DNA of 64,000 bases from Palsa-360 sp963719875 (lineage in GTDB: Bacteria > Acidobacteriota > Terriglobia > Acidiferrales > UBA7541): contig CAVRDJ010000001.1 of NCBI GenBank assembly GCA_963719875.1, positions 558,001 to 622,000 of the forward strand, given 5' to 3'. Shown one piece after another: positions 24,627 to 33,612 of this stretch. A model generated the notes under the pieces. That model made no database searches and was not told the DNA's origin. It worked only from the letters and a program-made list of their open reading frames with translations. Numbering within the stretch: the first letter of the stretch is position 1; each line of letters starts with the position of its first letter. The position numbers were made by a program, and so were the translations under genes.

Positions 24627-25691
24627 CTACCGCTTTGCTGCGTAATCCTTGTTGTATCCATTTCGGCTGTTCTTCACGGTAAAGCTGCCGTCGGGCCGCG
24701 CAGTCAGTTGGATGTAATTCACGGCACCCTCATCGGGTACACCGGTCGCGGCCGTGCCACCCATCCCCTGATTGGCAATGAACTGCTCCGGCATGTTGTG
24801 ATCACCTGCATCGACGGCGTAATGCAATTGCCAGAGGTCTTCCAGTCCGGGTGATTTCTTGAGAGTTTCAAAAGTGGCCACCGCGCCGCCTTTTTTCGCT
24901 CCGTTGTCCATCACCGCCACGCGGGGATGCTCCGCGTGCACCAGAATTGGCAGGCTGGAGATGTCCTGCCCGTGATGCGAAACGACGTATACGTCGATCG
25001 TGCCGATGAGATTCTTCGGGCAAGCCAGATCGTGCTCCTTGTTCCAGGTCAGATCGCCGAAATCCGCCAAACGAAATTTGCCAAGCGAGATCACCAACCC
25101 CACCGACGCCTTATTTTCGCCGCCAACGAGAGGGTCTAAGGTTTCATCTTTCGGGACAAAATCCGCGCAAAGTGGATTTGCCGCCCCTGCCCCCGGGAGT
25201 GGTTTAGTGATCGTTTCAGCGGCCGAGGAAATCACTTGAACGTCGATCCCCGGGATCGGAATCTTGTCGCCCGGCTTGGCCAGAATGTGCTGGCCTTCCT
25301 TGCGCACGGTGAGATAGGCGGCATAAGTTTGCGGGACGTTTCGGGTTTCCTCTTGGGTCGGTCCGTGGTCGACAAAGTGATTAATGGGGATATGGGAGGC
25401 GAGTTCGACCACGCCACCTGCATGGTCGCCGTGATAGTGGGTCAGCACCAGGTAGTCGATTTGGCTGACGCCGGCCAGTTTCGCGACGCTGGCAATGCGG
25501 CCGGCATCGCGCGCTCCGGCCCAGCCCGTATCGACCAGCAGGGATTGGCCGCTGGGCGACACGAACAGCGTTGATTGCCCGCCTTCCACGTCGACGAAAT
25601 AAACTTCCAGCGCCTTTTTTTGCTGCGCCCACAGCCCCGCCGATATCCCAACGATCGCAAACCCAATCGCAAGGTATAGCCTCTTGCGCAT
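24627..25691 (-). CDS. Exported metallo-beta-lactamase-fold hydrolase, ComEC/Rec2-type MBL
   Basis: Exported protein of 354 aa with GGAGGGATC directly before ATG 25691 and a signal peptide ending LWAQ. The N-terminal segment ALEVYFVDVEGGQSTLFVSPSGQSLLVDTG is typical of ComEC-like MBL proteins. The zinc motif is THYHGDHAGG (HxHxDH); later ligands appear as DFGDLTW and VSHHGQD. Members act on diverse phosphoester or lactone substrates; this one's substrate is unknown. The C-terminal SRNGYNKDYAAKR is a typical exported tail. Not obviously in an operon. Confidence 0.88.
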   Translation of the reverse strand: MRKRLYLAIGFAIVGISAGLWAQQKKALEVYFVDVEGGQSTLFVSPSGQSLLVDTGWAGARDAGRIASVAKLAGVSQIDYLVLTHYHGDHAGGVVELASHIPINHFVDHGPTQEETRNVPQTYAAYLTVRKEGQHILAKPGDKIPIPGIDVQVISSAAETITKPLPGAGAANPLCADFVPKDETLDPLVGGENKASVGLVISLGKFRLADFGDLTWNKEHDLACPKNLIGTIDVYVVSHHGQDISSLPILVHAEHPRVAVMDNGAKKGGAVATFETLKKSPGLEDLWQLHYAVDAGDHNMPEQFIANQGMGGTAATGVPDEGAVNYIQLTARPDGSFTVKNSRNGYNKDYAAKR

Positions 25692-25797
25692 GATCCCTCC
25701 TCTTGTTCGAGTATTTCGCGGAAGTGTGATTATGGGGCTGACTTAGAGCTAAGTCCGAACCAGCCCCTAGACGCGCCACGATCCGCTGTTTTCTGTT

Positions 25798-27048
25798 TTA
25801 CTTGGATGACTTCGGCCAGAGGACGCCCTCGTCTACTTTCGTCACTGGACCCATGCCTTTGTAGATAAATTTCTGCAAACGCTGGCCTCGATATGTCTCC
25901 GCTGTATAAATGTTACCCTTCGAGTCTGTCGCGATGCTGTGGACGGCGTAGAACTGGCCCGGCTGGCGTCCACCGTCGCCGAAATTCGCGACTTCCTGAA
26001 GCGTGTCGCGCAACAGGATATGAATCTTCTCGTTCGCTCCATCCGACAGATAGATGTACGTCTGCTTCGGATCCTTGGAAAAGGCAATGTCCCAGACCGA
26101 TCCGTCTCCCAGCGTTCTTTTTTCGATGATTTGTTCCTTGACGAACGTGCCGTCCGGTTTGAAAACTTGAATGCGATCATTCACGCGGTCGCACACGTAG
26201 AGCAGACCATCATCCGACAGTTGAGCGCAGTGAACCGGACTACGGAACTGCTGGTCGATCGGCGCGTCCGGATTGTAATTGCCCATGTCTGTATCGTCCG
26301 GCTTGTGACCATAGGCGCCCCAGTGTCTCTTGTACTGCCCGGTATCGGCGTCAAACACGATGACGCGTTTGTTGCCATACCCGTCTGCGACGTACAATTC
26401 ATTGGTCTTTGGATCGACGAACATTTTCGCCGGACCCTTCAGGTTCTCCACATCATTGCTGCCCTTGCTTTTGAAGGGATGCCCGATTTGCATCAGGAAT
26501 TTTCCGTCCTGGGTGAACTTCAGGACTTGATTGTCCGCATAGGCGCCCGGCTGGCTTGCTTCGGGCACATTGCTGGCACCCGTATCCATGATCTTGGGAT
26601 CAACCGTGCGGCCATTCCCGCCAATCCAGACGTTGCCCTTGTAGTCCACGGTAATTCCGTGATTGGAATTCGGCCAGTTATATCCTTTTCCGGGTCCGCC
26701 CCAATGGCCGATCAGATTCCCAGCTTTATCAAATTCGAGAACCGGCGGCGCAGTTACGCAGCAATCCGCGCCTGGGGGATTCGTGTCGCCATATTTTTCC
26801 TTGAATTCCAGCGAGCCGCCTCGATGAATGATCCACACGTTGTCTTGCGCATCGACCGAGACCCCGATCGTCATCCCGATCACCCAATGATTGGGCATCG
26901 GTTTGGGCCACATCGGATCCACTTCAAACATGGGGGCCTGAACCGTCGCGGCCTCGACGGCGGCCTTCTTTTCCAGCACTCTGGATCCAAATCCCAGCGC
27001 GGCGATGAGCGCAAGAAAAATCGCGCCGATCCACAATTTACGCTTCAT
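25798..27048 (-). CDS. Exported NHL-repeat beta-propeller protein (copy 2)
   Basis: Exported or membrane-anchored protein of 416 aa. ATG 27048 (MKRKLWIGAIF) has GGAGG nine bases upstream; ATG 27057 is a close alternative. After the anchor come NHL blades: GVSVDAQDNVWIIHR, GITVDYKGNVWIGGNG, MFVDPKTNELYVADGYGNKRV, LSDDGLLYVCDRVNDRIQVF and SIATDSKGNIYTAETY. A vicinal Cys pair (GADCCVTAPP) sits in the first blade. Typical of a large acidobacterial family of exported propellers; function is not known. It is divergent from the HupE-like gene. Confidence 0.85.
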   Translation of the reverse strand: MKRKLWIGAIFLALIAALGFGSRVLEKKAAVEAATVQAPMFEVDPMWPKPMPNHWVIGMTIGVSVDAQDNVWIIHRGGSLEFKEKYGDTNPPGADCCVTAPPVLEFDKAGNLIGHWGGPGKGYNWPNSNHGITVDYKGNVWIGGNGRTVDPKIMDTGASNVPEASQPGAYADNQVLKFTQDGKFLMQIGHPFKSKGSNDVENLKGPAKMFVDPKTNELYVADGYGNKRVIVFDADTGQYKRHWGAYGHKPDDTDMGNYNPDAPIDQQFRSPVHCAQLSDDGLLYVCDRVNDRIQVFKPDGTFVKEQIIEKRTLGDGSVWDIAFSKDPKQTYIYLSDGANEKIHILLRDTLQEVANFGDGGRQPGQFYAVHSIATDSKGNIYTAETYRGQRLQKFIYKGMGPVTKVDEGVLWPKSSK

Positions 27049-27229
27049 AGTAACCATCCTCCCCCGTGGGGCCACAGTTGCCGGAGCGCAGGCGGGCCAC
27101 GGCCCTGCCTGCATTAATCTGATTTGAGATTGCGACGCAGATAACGCCCCGAAGTATACACAATTCGCTTTCGGACGGCGTCGAATTTTGCTTGTCAGCA
27201 GCCGTGTAAAACGACTACGCTTTCGGTCC

Positions 27230-28582
27230 ATGCCCCGCAACTTGGTCGCATTTCGTACCTTCGGTGCGCTCCTGGCGCTCTTGGTGATTGCGCCGCCGCA
27301 CCCTCTGGCAGCCCACGATATTCCCAACGACGCGACGGTTCAGATGTTTTTCAAGCCGGCGGGGAATCACCTGAATATCCTGGTGCGCGTCCCACTCAGA
27401 ACCATGCGTGACCTGGAATTTCCCGAACGAGACCAAGGCTACCTGGATTTCAATCATGTGGACCCGATGCTACGCGAGGGCGCAAGTTTGTGGGTCTCTG
27501 ATTTCATTGATGTGTATGAAGGAGCAGCGCTCCTGCCAAAGCCGCGCATCGTCGAAACCCGCCTCTCTCTGGAGTCTGACCCGTCTTTCGCATCTTACGA
27601 ACAGGCGCTCGCTCACGTCACCGGTCCAAAGCTTTCGAATTCAACCACCGTTTTCTGGAACCAGTTAATGCTGGATATACTCTTTGAGTATCCCATCCAA
27701 TCCGACCAGTCGCGCTTCTCGATTCATCCCGGCCTCGACCGGCTGGCCAATCGGGTCGTCATCGCACTTCGTTTTCTGCCGCCGGGCGGCGCGGTCCGCG
27801 CGTTTGAATTCCTCGGCGATCCCGGCCTGGTTCGCCTGGATCCGCGATGGTTCCAGGCCGCCGGGCAATTCGTGAAGTTGGGCTTCTTTCACATCCTGGA
27901 TGGGACGGATCATCTGTTGTTTCTGTTTTGCCTGGTGATTCCGTTTCGGCGCTTCCGCGCGCTCATCCCGGTCGTCACAGCCTTCACCGTCGCGCATTCG
28001 ATCACACTGATCGCCTCGGCCTACAGCCTCGCGCCGGATGCGCTATGGTTTCCGCCTCTGATCGAAACGCTGATCGCGACGTCCATCGTGTACATGGCGC
28101 TTGAGAACATCGTGGGCGGGGCGACCGTGCAGCGGCGGTGGATGATCACATTCGGATTCGGCCTGGTTCACGGTTTCGGCTTCTCATTTGCTTTGCGGCA
28201 GACGATGCAGTTCGCGGGCTCCCACTTGTTGGCCTCGCTGCTTTCTTTCAACATTGGCGTTGAGCTTGGACAACTTCTCGTCTTGGCGCTAATGATCCCC
28301 GCGTTGGAGGTTCTCTTCCGGTACGTGGTGGCCGAACGAATGGGCACGATTATCCTGTCGGCAATTGTGGCCCATACGGCATGGCACTGGATGATCGACC
28401 GCTATCAAGTGCTGCGCCAATATCAAATTCGCTGGCCGGCGCTGGAGGCAGCTCCGCTCGCGAAGGCTCTACGCCTGTTGATGCTGATCGTGATCGCTGC
28501 GGGCCTGGTCTGGCTGGTGTTCGGATTACTGTGGCCCCGGATGGGACGCACGGAGGAAGATCCTGTAGTGCGCACGCGTTGA
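27230..28582 (+). CDS. HupE/UreJ-like membrane protein with N-terminal periplasmic domain, mature N-terminal His
   Basis: 450-aa protein. ATG 27230 gives a normal signal peptide; the frame to 27188 adds a basic stretch. The predicted cut after PHPLAA leaves HDIPNDATVQMF. A beta-rich extracytoplasmic domain (about residues 30-210) precedes six or so membrane helices of the HupE/UreJ type, with HILDGTDHLLFLF, AFTVAHSITL, FGLVHGFGFSFALRQ and AHTAWHW. HupE/UreJ proteins are nickel/metal-permease-like, and the helices are unusually rich in His and Asp. The N-terminal His is shared with CopC-type and DUF6152 proteins, which suggests metal handling. Confidence 0.85.
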   Translation: MPRNLVAFRTFGALLALLVIAPPHPLAAHDIPNDATVQMFFKPAGNHLNILVRVPLRTMRDLEFPERDQGYLDFNHVDPMLREGASLWVSDFIDVYEGAALLPKPRIVETRLSLESDPSFASYEQALAHVTGPKLSNSTTVFWNQLMLDILFEYPIQSDQSRFSIHPGLDRLANRVVIALRFLPPGGAVRAFEFLGDPGLVRLDPRWFQAAGQFVKLGFFHILDGTDHLLFLFCLVIPFRRFRALIPVVTAFTVAHSITLIASAYSLAPDALWFPPLIETLIATSIVYMALENIVGGATVQRRWMITFGFGLVHGFGFSFALRQTMQFAGSHLLASLLSFNIGVELGQLLVLALMIPALEVLFRYVVAERMGTIILSAIVAHTAWHWMIDRYQVLRQYQIRWPALEAAPLAKALRLLMLIVIAAGLVWLVFGLLWPRMGRTEEDPVVRTR

Positions 28583-28694
28583 GAATCGATCTGAAATAGT
28601 GATGCGCTGCTTTTCGCAACATCTGAATCGCGATGCTGGAGCGCCTCACGGCCGAGGTGCCCGCCCAAGAATTGTTAACCGTGTTGGGTAAAGA

Positions 28695-28832
28695 GGCTGC
28701 GGAAAAAGGGCCCCACTCCTTATTGTCATTCTGAGCGAAGCGAAGAATCTCTCTTTCTTTTCATGGAGTTAAATCGAAGAGAGATTCCTCGCTTGGCCCG
28801 GAATGACAAAATAAACTACTTTTTCCGTAGCC
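28695..28832. repeat. Family C MITE-like element, copy 2
   Basis: About 138 bp with near-perfect terminal inverted repeats GGCTGCGGAAAAAG and CTTTTTCCGTAGCC. The inner half TCTCTCTTTCTTTTCATGG is identical to copy 1. It sits between convergent genes, so a transcription-termination role is possible. Confidence 0.9.
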
Positions 28833-28853
28833 TTTAAAACGTTCGGCGCGCCC

Positions 28854-30785
28854 TCAGGGCAAATACATCCACAAGTCGTTAAAAGTGTTAGTTCCCTCGC
28901 CGGAAAAAAGCCAGAAATTTCCAGAGGCATCCGTCCAACTGGCGCCTCCATCTCGGCTCGCAGGAATGTTGCCCGGAGCCAGCTGACCCAGCGTGCCGAA
29001 GGTGCCATCCAGATTGCCGACGTTTGGTCCGTTCTTCCAGGTCCACTCATTGCTACTGACCGAGTATTCCCACAGATCATTCAGCTCGACCTGTGGGGCA
29101 GTCGAATCGTTGCCAAATCCTCCAAAAAGCCAGAAATTTCCGGACAGATCGGTCCAACTGAAAAGATTGCCCCGCGCCCCCGGCGTGTTGCCCAAAGCCG
29201 CTGTGCCCAGGACGCCGTAAGTGCCATTCTGGTTGAGCAGGTTCGTCCCGTTCATCCAAGTCCATTCCTTGCTGACAGTCGAGAATTCCCACAGGTCGTT
29301 ATAAAAATCCACCGTCACCCCGTCGGCTTCCAGATTACTTCCACCGAAAAGCCAGAAGTTTCCCGACGTATCCGTCCAAGTAACGGAACTATATCGCGCA
29401 CCCGGGATGTTGCCAAGCGCCGCTGTGCCTTTCGTGCCGTAGACACCCACTTGACCGACGAGGTTCGACCCGCCCATCCACGTCCATACACCGCTGCTGA
29501 TGGTGTATTCCCACAAATCATTCAGATTGCCTTGCGTCCCGGGCGGGGCCGAAGAGTCATTTCCAAACCCTCCAAAGAGCCAGACCTCTCCGCTGATATT
29601 CTGAACGGTAGAAAAGCCTCGCCCACTGGGGACGTTGGTCGCGGCCGCCACATTCAGGGTGCCGAAATTGCCATTTTGGTTGGCCAGGTTCGACCCACCC
29701 TTCCATGTCCATTCGTTCGAACTGACCGAGTATTCCCACAGATCGTTCAAATACCCAACTGTTCCGACAGAATCGTTACCGAATCCTCCGAAGAGCCAGA
29801 GATTTCCGGAGGAATCAATCCAACTTACAGCGCTATCCCGCGTCCCCGGGACGTTGGTCGTAGCCGCCGTATTCAATACGCCGTAATTCCCATTTTGGTT
29901 GAGCGAATTTGACCCGCTTACCCAGGTCCACAGGCCGCTGGCGATATTGTATTTCCAGAGGTCGTTCAAGTCCCCAGAATTCGTGGGAGTCTGCGGGGTG
30001 GCCTCGTTCCCGCCGAATAGCCAGAGGTTTCCAGAGGTGTCCGTCCAACTGACTGCTCCAAAATTTCGAAACCCTGGAACGTTGGCCGCAGCCGCAACAC
30101 CGAGCGTGCCATACGTGGCGCCGTTCTTAGTTGCATCGTTTGACCCGCTCATCCACGCCCATTCGTTATGGCCGCAATTCACTGTGATGTTGGTCACATT
30201 GGCGTTGGCCGCCCCGCTGCCATTGACGACCCCGCAGGTCTGCGCCGGGCTGGAGGGCGGTGTGGAAACCGTGACGGCATATGCGGCGCCACTGGCGACA
30301 GCTGTGGCGAACGTGAAGCTCCCATTTGCAGTGACCGACAGGTTGTCGCCGCTATTGTCCTGCAACACGAGGCCGCTACCGACAAGGTTTTTCACAGTTC
30401 CGCCGATGGTGAAGGTAGCTGGGGTGGTTGTGGTGCAAGTGACCTGAACATTTGTGACGTTGGCGCTGGCATTTCCGCTGCCGCCTGTCACCGCGCAGTT
30501 CTGCGCCGGGCTTGTGGGCTGCGTAAAAACCGTGACGGCATATGCGGCCCCACTGGCGACAGCGGTGGTGAACGTGAAGCTCCCGTTCGCTGTGACCGAC
30601 AGGTTGTTGCCACCATTGTCCTGCAAGACAAGCCCCGTGCCCGAAAGGCCCGAGACCATGCCGCCGATGGTGTAGGTAATTGGAGGCGGTGATGATTTAT
30701 ACGAGGTCTTGCAGCTGACGAGAAGGAACGAAAACAACAGCAGAATTGCGGGCCGAAGAAAAAACGATCTGAAGGAAGGTTTCAT
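28854..30785 (-). CDS. Kelch-repeat lipoprotein
   Basis: 643-aa protein. ATG 30785 gives a signal ending in lipobox LLVSC (Cys about residue 24), so it is lipid-anchored; the frame upstream to 31130 is spurious. Two tandem beta modules of about 85 residues (GLVLQDN-GGNNLSVTANGSFTF and its near-copy) come first, then six Kelch-like blades with the recurrent WTDTSGNFWLFGG and NDLWEYSVSSNEWTWK motifs. The two beta modules are also repeated at DNA level. A surface-exposed binding or scaffolding role is likely; ligand unknown. Confidence 0.85.
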   Translation of the reverse strand: MKPSFRSFFLRPAILLLFSFLLVSCKTSYKSSPPPITYTIGGMVSGLSGTGLVLQDNGGNNLSVTANGSFTFTTAVASGAAYAVTVFTQPTSPAQNCAVTGGSGNASANVTNVQVTCTTTTPATFTIGGTVKNLVGSGLVLQDNSGDNLSVTANGSFTFATAVASGAAYAVTVSTPPSSPAQTCGVVNGSGAANANVTNITVNCGHNEWAWMSGSNDATKNGATYGTLGVAAAANVPGFRNFGAVSWTDTSGNLWLFGGNEATPQTPTNSGDLNDLWKYNIASGLWTWVSGSNSLNQNGNYGVLNTAATTNVPGTRDSAVSWIDSSGNLWLFGGFGNDSVGTVGYLNDLWEYSVSSNEWTWKGGSNLANQNGNFGTLNVAAATNVPSGRGFSTVQNISGEVWLFGGFGNDSSAPPGTQGNLNDLWEYTISSGVWTWMGGSNLVGQVGVYGTKGTAALGNIPGARYSSVTWTDTSGNFWLFGGSNLEADGVTVDFYNDLWEFSTVSKEWTWMNGTNLLNQNGTYGVLGTAALGNTPGARGNLFSWTDLSGNFWLFGGFGNDSTAPQVELNDLWEYSVSSNEWTWKNGPNVGNLDGTFGTLGQLAPGNIPASRDGGASWTDASGNFWLFSGEGTNTFNDLWMYLP

Positions 30786-31084
30786 GTAGGATTCACGCCC
30801 CCAATCGCGTGTCGCTCGATCTTCTGCGAACGGGCTGATTATACATTCTGGAAGAGTTGAGTCAAGGATGATGGCCTGAATTAGGGAGCGCCGAATTGCC
30901 TCATTTTGCTGTGAAAGATAACGATGGAGTTTTCGTTCTCCGGCCGGTAACTTACCGATCGACTTTGGCCGCTGGCACATGAAGGAAGAAGGGGACCCCG
31001 ATATGACCACCGAGTAAGGATACTGGGCCTCCGGGCGAATCTCCTCCTGTACTTCCTGTACTTCGCGCGTTTCTCTGCGTTCGC

Positions 31085-31112
31085 TTGACAACGTGAGGAA
31101 CACGTTTACACT
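31085..31112 (+). promoter_or_regulatory. Sigma70-like promoter of the aromatic-acid operon
   Basis: TTGACA (31085-31090, perfect -35), 16-bp spacer, TACACT (31107-31112). It points to the MFS gene at 31264 with a leader of about 145 bp. Confidence 0.65.
31090..31106. promoter_or_regulatory. Operator-like palindrome AACGTG-N5-CACGTT in the promoter spacer
   Basis: A perfect 6-bp inverted repeat with a 5-bp gap fills the space between the -35 and -10 hexamers. A protein bound here would block RNA polymerase. Geometry fits TetR-, MarR- or GntR-type repressors; no such regulator is encoded in the window. Confidence 0.6.
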
Positions 31113-31263
31113 GAGCGGGTTCCAAAACATTCACGTTCGCGTTTTGAATGCGTGCGGGCGGTCGCCGCGGCGACGAGCGCGCGAGGAATTTGTGACTGGC
31201 GGGGATGCGACAAAGTAAACCATCCACAATACTCTTTGATCTTGGCGTCCGGGTGTGCCTTTC

Positions 31264-32610
31264 ATGATCGACGTGCGCGAGGAAGTCGCCAACGCTCCGA
31301 TCGGCCGGTACCATCGCTTTCTCGCTCTGCTCATCGGCATGGTGGTGTTCTTTGACGGCTACGATACCTTCAATCCAGCCTACGTCATTCATTACGTGAT
31401 GAAGCCGTGGCATCTGGCCGCGGGCCAGGCCGGGTGGCTCGTCTCCAGCGGGCTGATCGGTTTCATGATCGGTTCTCTTCTGCAAGGAAAATTCTCCGAT
31501 CGATTTGGGCGTCGCACGACGCTCCTCGTGGCGCTGTGGATCGTGACGATTTTCAGCTTTGCGACCGCGGCTCTGGGGCGCTCATTCGTCACTTTCTGCG
31601 GCTTGCGATTGCTTACTGGACTCGGCATGGGCGCGCTCTTGCCCCTCGGCGTGACTTACGTCAACGAATATGCGCCGCGCCGCCTGGCCAACACTTTTTC
31701 CATGTGGGGATGGGCGCTGGGCTGGGCCGCCGGCGGCATCGTTGCCGCAGCCATTGGAATTTATCTCACCCCGATGTTCGGCTGGCAGGCGCTGTATTAT
31801 GCCGCGTCGCTGTCGATTGTGCTGGTCCTGGTTTGCCACTGGGCCCTTCCGGAGTCGCTGCAATTTTCCGCGATGCGCGGCAATTGGCGGGGCATCGCGC
31901 AGGTTCTTTGCCGCCTAAATCCCTCGCATGCTGCACGCTATACCGCCGCCGGTGAGAAGTTCATGTTCCCGGAGCCGAGCGATCGTCCTGCCTCCGTGTC
32001 GCTGCTATTGTCGCCTCGCTATCGCAGAACAACTCTGTCCGTTTGGGTTTCGGCCTTCTTTATCTTATTTGGCATTTGGGGACTCTCCGGTTGGGTCCCC
32101 ACGGCCATGATGCAGCGTGGCGAGGGGTTCGCGACGAGCTTTAGTTTCGGAGCCTTGATTCAGGCCATGGCCTTTGTCGGCTCGCTCCTGTGCGGCTACA
32201 TCGCGGACCGAGGTGGCAGGGACCGCGAAGCGATGGCAGTATGGTGGCTGGGCGGCGCCGTTTCGGTCGGCATACTCGCTCTGGTCAACGTGCACGTGCT
32301 CAACATCATCTGCGTGGGCGCCGCCGGCTTCTGCATTCTGGGCGGGCAAAACGTTTTGAACAATTTCACCGCAGCGTCCTATGATACGGAAGTGCGCGGC
32401 ACAGCCGTTGGCATGATGCTGGGTGTTGGACGCGCCGGAGGAATTCTCGGCCCGTTCATCACCGGCTTGCTTCAGCAACATTCGCCGGGAACGGCCGGCC
32501 TGTTTGTGGCCATCGGCGCGGCGTCGCTCATTGGAGGAAGCGCAATCGTGTTTGCGAGTCCTCGTCCTTTGCGCGAGCTTGAGGCAACAGCTGAGGCTGT
32601 TCGCGCGTAA
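31264..32610 (+). CDS. MFS transporter, aromatic acid:H+ symporter (AAHS) family
   Basis: Inner-membrane symporter of 448 aa. ATG 31264 is preferred to the GTG at 31255. FFDGYDTFNPAYVIHYV in helix 1 carries the DGYD-type motif that marks AAHS carriers of benzoate-type acids, followed by SDRFGRRTTLL in the first cytoplasmic loop and PLGVTYVNEYAPRRL. It resembles PcaK, BenK and VanK-type carriers. First gene of a plus-strand series with SDR, acid-activating ligase, amidohydrolases and cupin, so it probably imports the pathway's substrate. A second AAHS carrier lies at 50.7 kb beside UbiD. Confidence 0.88.
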   Translation: MIDVREEVANAPIGRYHRFLALLIGMVVFFDGYDTFNPAYVIHYVMKPWHLAAGQAGWLVSSGLIGFMIGSLLQGKFSDRFGRRTTLLVALWIVTIFSFATAALGRSFVTFCGLRLLTGLGMGALLPLGVTYVNEYAPRRLANTFSMWGWALGWAAGGIVAAAIGIYLTPMFGWQALYYAASLSIVLVLVCHWALPESLQFSAMRGNWRGIAQVLCRLNPSHAARYTAAGEKFMFPEPSDRPASVSLLLSPRYRRTTLSVWVSAFFILFGIWGLSGWVPTAMMQRGEGFATSFSFGALIQAMAFVGSLLCGYIADRGGRDREAMAVWWLGGAVSVGILALVNVHVLNIICVGAAGFCILGGQNVLNNFTAASYDTEVRGTAVGMMLGVGRAGGILGPFITGLLQQHSPGTAGLFVAIGAASLIGGSAIVFASPRPLRELEATAEAVRA

Positions 32611-32690
32611 TAGGCCACGTATGAACTCGTTCACAACTTGGCTTGAGCGTGGAGTTTTTCGGAAAGGTTTCCTCGAGCACGGGAGTAAAA

Positions 32691-32770
32691 CCCCGAGTCT
32701 GAAGACCCGGGCTACAGCACTCCCGCAAACCACGGAGAATCGTTGTAGCCCGCCTCTTCAGAGGCGGGGC
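32691..32770. repeat. Family B palindromic repeat, copy 1
   Basis: Two tandem stems. One has CCCGGGCTACAGC, the other TGTAGCCCGCCTCTTCAGAGGCGGGG. Nearly the same sequence recurs at 35.3 kb in the same operon. Confidence 0.85.
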
Positions 32771-32841
32771 TTTCCGTGAGATTGGGCCAGAGATTCAATT
32801 ATGGTTGCAATCTTCCGAGCCGGTTTGACAAGGAGACGATA

Positions 32842-33603
32842 ATGGCGCAAGCCAGGCCAGTCGCATTGATCACAGGCGCAGCCACCGGCATTGGCCGCGC
32901 GGCCGCTGTAGCTTTGGCCGCGGCTGGCTTTGACGCCGTCATCAACTACAGCCGCAGCGAGCAGGCAGCGCGCGAAACGGTGGCTCAGGCGCAGGCCAAA
33001 GGCGCAAAGACCCTCCTGTTCCAATGCGATGTCAGCGACGACCCGTCGGTGCGTACAATGCTCGCGGCCGTCGAGCAGGAATTCGGACGCCTCGACGCGC
33101 TCGTGAACAACGCGGGCACCACATCGAACGTCAAGCCCAGTGATTTTGAAGCCATGACGGCCGAGGAATGGGACCGCGTCTTCGCGGTGAACGTGCGAGG
33201 GATGTTTCAAGTGACGCGCGCTGCCGCGCCTCTTCTCAAGGCCGCCCGCGGCAGTGTCGTCAACACAGCCAGCATCGTGGGCCTGCGCCCCGGACCGCAA
33301 CCCCTGCCCTATGCGGCGAGCAAAGCCGCGGTGGTAAGCCTCACCAAATTGCTGGCGCTCAATCTCGCCCCCGACGTCCGCGTCAACGCAGTTGCTCCCG
33401 GATGGATGGAGGGCGATTGGATGAAACGCATGCTGGAAACAAGGTACGATGACCTGATGGCGCGCCGCGCGAAGAGCACGCCCTTGCGCCGCTGCGCGAC
33501 CGCCGAGGACGTGGCCGAAGTCATCGTCAATCTGATTACAAGCAATCGCTTCGTCAACGGCGAGATCATCGTGATCGACGGAGGCTTTTCCGCAACCACC
33601 TAG
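32842..33603 (+). CDS. Short-chain dehydrogenase/reductase (FabG-like)
   Basis: NAD(P)-dependent oxidoreductase of 253 aa. ATG 32842 has AAGGAG at 32830-32835; the frame to 32776 is in the repeat. TGAATGIGRA binds cofactor, NNAGT is present, and the catalytic set is Ser in NTASIVGLRP, Tyr/Lys in YAASKAAVVS. C-terminal GEIIVIDGGFS is classical. As second gene of the operon it probably acts on a hydroxyl/keto intermediate in the same route; substrate unknown. Confidence 0.9.
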   Translation: MAQARPVALITGAATGIGRAAAVALAAAGFDAVINYSRSEQAARETVAQAQAKGAKTLLFQCDVSDDPSVRTMLAAVEQEFGRLDALVNNAGTTSNVKPSDFEAMTAEEWDRVFAVNVRGMFQVTRAAAPLLKAARGSVVNTASIVGLRPGPQPLPYAASKAAVVSLTKLLALNLAPDVRVNAVAPGWMEGDWMKRMLETRYDDLMARRAKSTPLRRCATAEDVAEVIVNLITSNRFVNGEIIVIDGGFSATT

Positions 33604-33612
33604 GGGGTACAT

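Larger units (their letters stand above)
30786..31263. other. Intergenic region upstream of the aromatic-acid operon
   Basis: 478 bp between the divergent lipoprotein gene and the MFS gene. It contains the promoter and operator at 31085-31112. No gene was found; open frames here read into neighbours. Confidence 0.7.
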
